Shown here piece after piece: positions 45,061-55,916 of a stretch of DNA of 64,000 nucleotides. The stretch covers positions 41,240,690-41,304,689 of the forward strand of contig CM034531.1 of assembly GCA_020002185.1 (NCBI GenBank). The letters are read 5' to 3'. The DNA comes from Paraescarpia echinospica. Lineage: Eukaryota > Annelida > Polychaeta > Sabellida > Siboglinidae. The position numbers and the translations under genes are program-made. Each line of letters starts with the position of its first letter. Position 1 is the first letter of the stretch. The notes beneath the pieces were generated by a model. It was not told the origin of the DNA and made no database searches. It saw only the letters and a program-made list of their open reading frames with translations.

Positions 45061-48000
45061 GCATGTACTCTCGGATGCGCCTGTCCAGGTCAGGTAGACC
45101 AAGGTTCTCCAACCAGTGAAGGAGTAGCTGGACGCTGGCGGTCAGTCCCCAGTCATGGAGCAGACTGGCACACGGGTCAGTCTGCAGCTTGTACAGTTCC
45201 ACCTCCATGTGGGTCATGCCCAGCTTACCTGCAACCACAGCAGCTCCACAGTCAAGCACTGTCAGCCACAGCAGTCACTGTCAACCACTGTCAATCACTG
45301 TCAACCACAGTTCCACAGTCAACCACAGCAACCACTGTCAGCCACTGTCAACCACAACAGCCATTGAAGCCACTGTCAACCACAGTTCCACAGTCAATCA
45401 CAGCAGCCACTGTCAATGTCAGCTGCCTCTGTCAGCCACAGCAGCCAGTTGCAACCACAGTTCCATTGTTAACCACAGCAGCCACTGTCAACCACAGTTC
45501 CACAGCAGCCAATGTCAAGTTGTCAACCTCAGCAGCCACTGTCAACCACAGCAGCCACTGTCAACCACAGTTCCACAGTCAACCACAACAGCAATTGAAG
45601 CCACTGTCAACAAGAGCAGCCACTGTCAATGACAGCAGCTTCTGTCAGCCACAGCAGCCAGTTGCAACCACAGTTCCACTGTTAACCACAGCAGCCACTG
45701 TCAACCACAGTTCCACTGCAACCACAGAAGCCAATGTCAACAACAGCAGCCAATATCAACCTCAGCAGCCACTGTCAACCACAGTTCCACAGCAACCACA
45801 GCAGCCACTGTCAACCACAGTTCCGCAGTCAACCACAGCAGCCACTATCAACCACAGCACCCATTGTCAATCACAGCAGCCACTGTCAGCAACACTCTAC
45901 TGTCAGCAACAATCTACCAATCAAGCCATCCGCAATCAATCACAGCAAACCATAATCATCCACAAAGTTAACCGCTACAGTGACAATGAGTGACTACATG
46001 AGACATCTGCAAGTCCATATCAGTCTTTATGTAAAGTAAAAAAGTAAAGGTAAGTTCTTATATATGTCAAAGTACTTAGGAATGCTGAAAGTGCTTTACA
46101 CTTTACTCCCTGGCATGAACACATTACAACTTCTCAGCCATGTTGTGCGAAGACTTATGTCACGTGGTCTATACCAAAGCACATACCTGCGAGTCCGCAC
46201 CAGTCTCTGTGTGTCACGTGGTTTTGTACTCGCAGCTCGTCACAGATCAGCATGAACAAGTCTTTTGGGAGGTCAACGAGTCTCGTTGCCATGGTGACTG
46301 ACATCTCTGCTCTCTGGTCGGTCGTTGTTTCCACCTTGTGGCAATAGAACACAATGTTGAGAACCACTCTCCACAGCCTTCTATATTGAACTGTATCAAC
46401 CTAAAAAAATTTTCATCCTACAATTAATAAACACATAATGTCAATGGACCAAGTCGGTGATGCGCTAGGCAAGCTTTTACAAGTCACAACTTTTGCAATA
46501 TGGTGATTAAGCTTAATTTAACTAGGAAATTTATTTATAGTGAACAAAAATGCAAATAAATTGGATCCCTGCCTTACATGCGAGTGATGTGGATATTGAG
46601 AGATTTTCTATTATTGACAAGTCAACTGTTTACCCAGCAACTTACTGAAACAGCTGGTGCTATCCACTGTTGGACACCAACATCCTCGCAAACTCGTTCA
46701 TCACCGCAGTAAACCGGTTCAGACTGGTCGAGATTGAGCACGTGTACTTCAGATGTCGTCATCGTACAGTCTGGGTTCGGACAGAGTGGTCCAACATGCC
46801 AGTTGATGTAAGGAGGAATGACACGCTGGATCCAGGTCTTCAAGTCAGCCAGGAACGTGTAAGGCTGGTACCCAGTTGTCTTGAACCTACAAATAAGTGT
46901 ATTAACATTTATTATCTAAAATAAGCACAGGAGCTAGATGCAACTCATTTCTTTAAACAAATCTATCTTCATGCACATCTACACAATCACACAGGTAACA
47001 CATTTCTTCACTGGATTTTCTATAATTTGTTTATCATGAAATTGCCTATTAGGCATGACAAAATAGACTAAATGAAGGTAAGTGTAACACCAGTATTACA
47101 AATATGGAACATATTTTGAACAATATTACTGACTCTACAATCAAACAATAATTATATTTTCAAAATTTGTAGAAGTTAACACAAATGACTTACGACAGCT
47201 TAAAATTAAATAGCCACTGAGCTCAGATTTTCTGAATGTACTGGACCTACGGGTACTAAAGAAGTCATTTTATTATTATTATATATATATATATTCATTA
47301 CATGTATTCTATATCAATGATAATAAAGCATAATGAAGCTAACACTTTATTACATAACTTATCTACTTCTAGTTGTTTTACTTTTCTTTAAATAAAGCAT
47401 CTACAGACATGCCAACTACAAGACTGTGTCTGTCTGACTCACGTGACTAGGATCTTGCACAAAGTGCAGGTGGGAAACATTTCAAGTGAGAACTTGACGT
47501 GTGGTGTGGAGAACGTGGCACTGTTCTTGCTGTCTACTTGCACGTTGTCTGCACCAAACACCGCCGCCAGCCCACAGATCATGTGACACCCCAGGTAGAC
47601 CGGCAGGAAGCCATGGAAGTCGACATACAGTGTGTGAAAGCACCATGGTGGTACCTGACCGTTGCACCACCGCTTCAGGTGGTAGGGTACAAGACACTGG
47701 TGTTCGGAGAGGAAGACAACATGATACATCTCGAGAAAGGCGAGAATCTCGCGACTGTCCAGGTAGCGTGTGTGCAGTCGACTGAGCAGGTAGTCGTGGT
47801 CAGTGAAGCCAGTCTTGAGCAGACGGTGCCACGCGTCCTTCCTGTCTGGACATGGCTCACACAGCAGCTGGACACATGCCTCTACCAGTGACAGGTCAGT
47901 CAGGGCAAACATGTCCAGAATGGGGTCATGTGATGACCTCTCAGACACACCAGCTGTAACAGCAACAGGCCGTTTTCATGAAGGACTGCATCAGTGGGCT

Positions 48001-51000
48001 CCACTGCATGATTAAAATGTTTGCCTCATACATGTGAAACAGCGTGAGATTTTAAAGAACATATCGAACCACAAACTTAGTTTTATAATAACGAAACCGA
48101 CAGAATCTTGGAAGCAAAGATGACACCAGAGTAGTGATCATTGCATCCAACATAAGTTAAAGAGGCTTTTATATTTATAAATTTATTTAATTGTTATCTT
48201 CTGGGTGTGTTTTACCAAATGGCAGTGCAATTTCTTAAAGATGAATTTTATTTAAAAAGTATATATCAAACAAAAAAGTTTTATTCTGATCCGAGTATCA
48301 CTAAATGTGAATATTTACCCCGAGAGCCTTCCCTACTCACCATGGTACGACAGAACGCCTGAGTGATGGAGGGCCACCAGGGTGCGTTGCAGTAGTCCAC
48401 TCGGGCTTCCAAACATCTTGTAGAGAAGCCACTGTAGGTGTGACACTGACATCGTCTTCAGCTTCCTCTCCCTCTGATCATGCAACAAGACCCTGTGCAT
48501 TGCGACTGCCACCAAGGGATAGTCTTCTGTCATGAACCGCAGCTGCTGACCAACAAGCTCAAAGAGTGTCTTCTCAAGCACATGGAAGTCCCTGCCCACC
48601 CAATCATCATCCTCGCGAACAAATAATGGCAGATCGGTTGCTGAGTTATAGCAGAGCAGCTCTTGAGACAGACTGCACATCTCATGAAGCTCCTGTGCAA
48701 CTCTCGTCACATTCTCAATGTTGTTGTCACGTCGATCGGTCATCAATATGACCGATGCAGCCGGACCGGCGTACGACCGAATCACGTTGAGTTGCCTTAG
48801 GATCTGTTGCAACTGTTCAGGTTGCGAGAGGTACAGGTCAAGGTCAAAAGTGATGAAGTAGATGGCGTGTCGAGTGAAGCGAGCAGCAGGCCACATGTGG
48901 ACAGTCGGAGAGAGACATTCAAGTCTCACCTCCACGATGTCACAGTCCTTGTGGAGGGGGTGGTACAACAGACGACCAATGAGAGCTGCTCCAACACCAC
49001 ACACATCGACCGACACCGCAACCAGGCTTGCTGCGACTTTCTCCAGCATGTGCAGCCCTATCTGGTGGCAACGCAGATGGTAAGCGATGTATTTTGCGAG
49101 GATGATTTCGTTGACAGTCACACCAGATGCTACTAACTCTCTCACGGTCTGAGTGTCATGATCGTTGACCTGTCCTTGCTTGTCCACACAGAGCACAGTG
49201 GACGTAACATTGCAGCCTGTGTGTGGATGGAACAACTTGCTGCGTAGCAGGGTTTGTACTGCCGTCATGTCCCCGCTCTCAGACAGCACTAAGAGTCTCA
49301 CCAAGGGCACCCTCTTTAATGTCACTGATGCCAGCAACTCAAATGTCCCCCTCAGGAGTGTCTGGAGGTCCTGCTCTGACAACAAGGGCTGGGGTAGGGC
49401 ATGAGACATAAAGCCCTTGGGGACGCCTGCCTCAGAATCACCCAGTGGTCTCTTCAGTACTTCAACATCCTCTGAACTACTACCATCTTGGAAGACTTGC
49501 TGATAGAACATCACACTCGAGTCTGATTGGCTCCTTTGGTGACCTTTCACCCATGGCTTTATATGCACGTCAGAGTTCACCGCCTGTTTCATCATGGTCG
49601 TGGCAGCGCGTCTGCGGCAGTACCTGAATCCACTGCATGGTGGTGAAGTCACAGTGACATCACTTGTTTCCATGGCAACTGTGTCAACTGGTTCCTTGCC
49701 GTGGCCGTTTGACATTCCACTGCGACAGTTCCTACATTGCTTGGGTTTTATCCCAGCCAGCATTCTGGTGAGTTCCGTCTGAGAGAGCCCACTGCACAGG
49801 GCCTCAGGACGCTGCACAAACAGAATCACCTCATCTCCTCCCGTCCTAATCAGTTCCTTCAGTCGTTCGTCCTGTGGCACATATATCATGCTATCATAAT
49901 ATCATGTTTCATCTACATCTGTTTCAAGTGTACATTGCACAGTTTATTTCTACATATGGCTGTTTTAATAAAGGAGGGATCAGAATGATAAAGACGGACA
50001 GATGTAACTTGACAACAAGACTGAACAAGATTGCCACCCAGAGAATTAACCCCAGATGGTAAATGGACAAGGAAGCCTTTGGTTATCGAGAGTCCAACTT
50101 TTTATTTATAATATATATCCTGCCCTTCTGAGGTATATGTCGATTGTTTTTAAACACATGCTCACTTCTAGCACCCACTCAATCTGCAAGTCTGCAGATA
50201 ACTGTTTCAATCATTTACAGACCTCTGTGAGAATACTTTCTGATATCTAATCTATACCATTCCTTCCCTAATGGCGTATGTAATGTAACTAATGTTTGTG
50301 GTTTAGTTTAACTTCCTGAGCTGCATGGGCTAGTTACTTACAGACTGTTGCTTCATGGCATAGTTACTTACAGACCATTGCATAATGGGCTAGTTACTTA
50401 CAGACCATTGCATAATGGGGTAGTTACTCACAGATCGTTGCTTCATGCCGTAGTTACTTACAGACCATTGCATAATGGGCTAGTTACTTACAGACCATTG
50501 CATAATGGGCTAGTTACTTACACACTGTTGCTTCATGCCATAGTTACTTACAGACCATTGCATAATGGGCTAGTTACTTACAGACCATTGCTTCATGCCG
50601 TAGTTACTTACAGACCATTGCATAATGGGGTAGTTACTTACAGACCGTTGTGTCATGGGCTCGTGATTCACTGACTGGATGCAGTCTCCTACTTGCAGTT
50701 TATCCTTCGCTGGCAGTGCCGTTATAGAATCAACCAGGTAGTCGTAAACACAATCCTCATTCCTGCATTCCCTCTGGTATCTCATCTGGAAACCACAAGT
50801 CACATGGTGCACAAAGTCTATAGAAGCCCTGTTGAGACTCAGTGTCAGTCTATCACTGTATAGAGGTTTTACAACAGATATTAGATACAGTAATCATGAA
50901 AAGTGAAAAAAAATCCCTGAACAAAAAGAAAACAGAAACCATGGTTGTCTGACTTGTCTCAAAGAAAAATGATACCCCAAACAAATGACATCATAAGAAA

Positions 51001-54000
51001 CTGACACTGATGCAAGTTCACAAGTTTAACTGTCATCACTAACAACATCTGACAGTCGATGCAATGATGAGATCAAGAGACGTTGCTCAAGCCAAAATAG
51101 CTTTCCACAAGATGAGAAACGTCATAACAAACTAAAGGATATCACTTGAAGTGAGAAAACATGTATTTCAAGAACCCATACTGGTACATCAGTGTGAATC
51201 CTGGGCAATAACTAAAGATCACAAAAACATAGAAGCCTCTGAAATGTGGTTCTTGAGAAGAGTGCGTAGGACGGAAAAGAAAAGTAACAAAGACATCCTT
51301 AGAACAGCCTAATCAAAAAGAAATATCATACATACAATATACAGACCACATAAAATGAGACAGTGAAAGTTAGAACGTCTAGTAACAATAGTAACAACTG
51401 AGGGGAAAATGCAGAGAATAAAAATATTAGACAGACACAGCACATGGAAGTTCGATAACTCTTCATTCCGGCCTAATTTTTTAATGTTTTATTTAAGACA
51501 AAAGTCCATATGTACATACAATACAAGTAAATAAAAAAATAAGTAATAACTAACTAAAATACAAAGATATAGATGCACATGAAATAAAAATAGATGGTTA
51601 ATAAGATATATATATAATGTGCGTTCAACTTACAATTGGGTAGTCCAATATTTAAACATAGGACTTCTAAAATGTATATCAGTATAAAAATAATTCACAA
51701 AAAGTGGATTTTCAGACTGTTCAAGCCGACATAAGCTATATATGGATGAACACATACGTTCATTAAAAGATTTAACACAGTTTGTAGCAAACATAAAACT
51801 TGCACTGCAGCGTGATGACAAATTGTATAAAATTCTAAAACTGTTGTTATAGGCAACAGTAATATCTTTCAAACTCTGTTTTTTTAATTTACACCAGACT
51901 TGAGGTGCACATAGCACCACAGTAAGAGAGAAATAGGTAAGTTTTAATGGTAGAGCTGCAAAGGCGACATTTTTGTGCTAAGACGTTGGCCTGAGCATAT
52001 AGGGATCTTTCTGTCTGGTAATGTCATCATCGTCAGTAAGATTATTGTTAATTATATAACCCAGATATTTACATTTAATAGTGTGAGGTAACGGATGATT
52101 ATTGAGAGTGACAGGATGACTATTTTTCATGTCCTGAGGTTTGTTGTCAATAACCGTACAATATGATTTGATGGCATTATATGTTATGTTAAACAATTCC
52201 CCATACTTGGCACAACAATCTGTCAGTTTTCTCAACCCAGAAACACTAGGTGAAAAAATACAGAGATCATCTGCATACATCAAATGATTCATTATGGATT
52301 ATGGTGCCTGCATAAAGACATCCAATTTGTAATTTGCTAAGATTTACATTTAAGTCATCCATGTACACATTAAAAAGGTGGGGAGAAAGGATTCCACCTT
52401 GTTTAACACCATTTGAGATAGTAAAAATGGGCCAAGTGGTCCTATTGTGATCCATATGTGACCCCGGCTGACCAAATGCGTGATAAGTTGACAAAATTGT
52501 AACATTGTTTTCTTACATTCTTGTAAAGGTTTGGTAGGGTGCTTTTACATGGTTTCAAAAATTATGACTGCTACAAAAATTGGCGAAGTTATGGAGCATT
52601 GAACATGGTAGGGGTCAAAAAGTGAAAATGAAGAAAACGGCTGTTGAAGTTTTACATTACATATGCAAATGGATTGCATGGAACTATTACACGCATGACA
52701 TTCAAATGTGGCACACAGGATGTATGTTATGTTGCAACGATACACTGGAAGTATGAATGTGCTGCTACAAAAATGTATTAAGTTATGCCAGATTATGTCG
52801 TTATGTGTAAAACTAAGAGTCTAGTGGCTTAATGCTGTCTGTTGACACAAGCTTGTCTGCTCTGGCTGTGTGTGACCAATTAAATATTAGTCAAGGCCTC
52901 AATTATACAAAGCAGAGTGGACAGTGGGCCAGGCAGTTTCTGGCACATTACACAAATCTACTACTCTAGTGGGCTCTGTCAGTTGAAGCAAGCCTCTGCC
53001 AGTGTCCAATTACAGATTAGTCACACCAGTCAGGCACCCACAGTGAGGTGTGACAGATTTTCTGGGAAAGGGATTAGTTGAACAAAAGGACTGTTAGCAT
53101 GATAGATCATCTGCTGCAGCAGACAGTTTAGTTAGCAAATTTAGCATTTTAGGGGACCTTTGGTGCCCTTAGAATGATTCAATCAAATACAGATTTATTG
53201 TGTACAGTTGCACTGCCACATGAAATGTCTATGCAAAATTAGAGAAAAAGTTAATGAAGAGTTTTTGAAAAAATAGGCAAAATGTGAAAATTTACCAGTT
53301 TTGGGGTCTTTTTTGTGAGTCATTAGGTGCCCTTAGAATGATTCAATCAAATACAGATTTCTTGTGTGCACTAACCTAAGGAATGTCTATGCAAAATTAG
53401 AAAAAAAGTTGAACAGTTTTTGAAAAAATAGGCCAAATGTTACATTTTTACCAGTTTTGGGGTCCTTGGAGACCCTAGGGAGCCCTTAGAATGATTCAAT
53501 CAAATACAGATTTCTCATGCATAGTGGCAGTGCCCTAAGATATGCCTATGCAAAATTAGAGAAAAAGTTGCTGAACGGTTTCTGAGATACGGCAGTTAAC
53601 GGTGGACGGAGGACAGCAGACGACGGACGCAGAGTGATGGCAATAGTCCCTCGGCCAAAGGACTAAAAAGCCACAGTGAATTAGTTTAGTGAATAGCTTG
53701 CTATAGTTCACTTTGTCGAAGGCCTTGGAGGCATCCAGTATAGTAACATACATAGAAGAGCCATTCACTATGTAGTGCCGAAAAAGTTCTTTTAATAGAA
53801 ATATGAGCATCTCAGTTGAGTGATGCTTTTTAAATCCAAATTGGTTGGCACACGTTGTGAAGCAAATGGTAGCCCTTGATAATATTAAAGATTCAAATAA
53901 TTGGCTAGCAATTGTTGCAAGAGCAATAGGTCTGTAGTTACTGTTATCAGACAAATCACCAGCTTTGTTTTTAATTATTGGAGCTATTATTGTGACCATC

Positions 54001-55884
54001 ATACCATCAGGTAAAAACCCATGAATTAACAAGCTGCTGAATAGCAGTGACATATGAACATGCAGTTTTTCATTAGCATACTTAAACCTACATTAACTAA
54101 ACAACCTACATGCCAGTTAATCAATTATATTGTTATATTAAGAGCAATGAAGCATGGTACAGAGGATGTACTTTGTGAGAAACTATTTGTCAAGTGAGAA
54201 ACTGTGATCTATGGCAAGTATTTAAGTAATATTTAAGTAATTAACTTAACTGTTTGAGTTAATTCAAATCACATGGTTAAATTTAATGAAATCACCAGTT
54301 GATTTTAATTGACAAACCTGAGTTTAATTGACTTACCTGGTTGCGTTTAATCTTGTAGGAGAATCCCAAACGACCATCACAGTTTTTATTGAGCACGACT
54401 TTAAACGGCATTTCATAGCGAATCTTATGTGGGTATTTGACAGCCAATAACTCAAGCACATGTCTTGACATTCCCTGTGTGTCATCCACCTGCTGAGGAT
54501 CTGCCAAAGATGTTTCCATTTTGGAAGCCGAGTCGCCAGTATGATCTTGTAACTTGCGCATTTCCTTCAGTGGGATTACCTCGCCTTCACTGCCATTGAA
54601 AGAGCCAAGATTCAGCGTGCTGGGTGGTCCCTCACTACTGCACACACATCGACCATTGTGAAAGCCATTGGTGACTCCAGGAGGGTCCCATAATCTATTG
54701 TCAGACATGGCTGACCCTGTGGTTGACATAGATGACAGGTCCAGAGTGAGTCTATCTGACAAACTTCCGGACCGTGTGACTGGGATGTTTAACCCACTGT
54801 TGTGGGGGCCACGCATTCCTACTGGTTTGACCACTACCATTTCAACAATGCTGCCATCTAACTGCAGCATTAGATTTTTTATTTCCTGAGTGTTCTTGAA
54901 CCGTGTGATATCGTGGCCATTCATCGATTTGATTCGATATCCGACACCGAGAACACGGGAGTCGGAAATGCTGCATGACTGTTTGACTTCTTTCAGAAGT
55001 GTGTATGTCTCAACTCCGCATTGGCTCTGAAACAATGCCATACACACCAACGTCACATTGAAACCTGCACCCAGATTCACCTGTAGGACAAAATGTAAAT
55101 TTATGATGAATCACAAACAAATAATGCTTTCTGCATATATTTTAAAAAGTAGACATGAAATGTGGCCACCAATTACTTATGGAATTACAGCCTGTCGCAT
55201 GTTTCACCCCACAAGTACTTATGGAATTACAGCCTGTCGCATGTTTCACCCCACAAGTACTTATGGAATTACAGCCTGTCGCATGTTTCACCCCACAAGT
55301 ACTTATGGAATTACAGCCTGTCGCATGTTTCACCCAACAAGTACTTATGGAATTACAGCCTGTCGCATGTTTCACCCAACAATTACTTATGGAATTACAG
55401 CCTGTCGCATGTTTCACCCAACAAGTACTTATGGAATTACAGCCTGTCGCATGTTTCACCCAACAATTACTTATGGAATTACAGCCTGTCGCATGTTTCA
55501 CCCAACAATTACTTATGGAATTACAGCCTGTCGCATGTTTCACCCAACAATTACTTATGGAATTACAGCCTGTCGCATGTTTCACCCAACAATTACTTAT
55601 GGAATTACAGCCTGTCGCATGTTTCACCCAACAATTACTTATGGAATTACAGCCTGTCGCATGTTTCACCCAACAATTACTTATGGAATTACAGCCTGTC
55701 GCATGTTTCACCCAACAATTACTTATGGAATTACAGCCTGTCGCATGTTTCACCCAACAATTACTTATGGAATTACAGCCTGTCGCATGTTTCACCCAAC
55801 AAGTACAGCTACATCAAATGTGTTTTAATATAACAAATACAAATGATTTATTAAAACCTTCTAAAACATTTGGTTCACATTCTT

Positions 55885-55916
<32 letters not shown>

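Noticed and set aside
45189..45993. Plus-strand Ser/Thr/His/Gln-rich frames
   Set aside because: A composition effect of the 18-19 bp minisatellite; antisense to the Death-domain exon and its intron.
47499..47891. Plus-strand frame of 130 codons
   Set aside because: Antisense shadow of exon 5 (COR region) of the PDZ-Roco-Death gene, whose minus-strand frame is supported by splice sites and domain content.
50327..50660. CRISPR-like array of 30-bp repeats
   Set aside because: Units are contiguous with no unique spacers, lie in an animal gene and include its splice donor.
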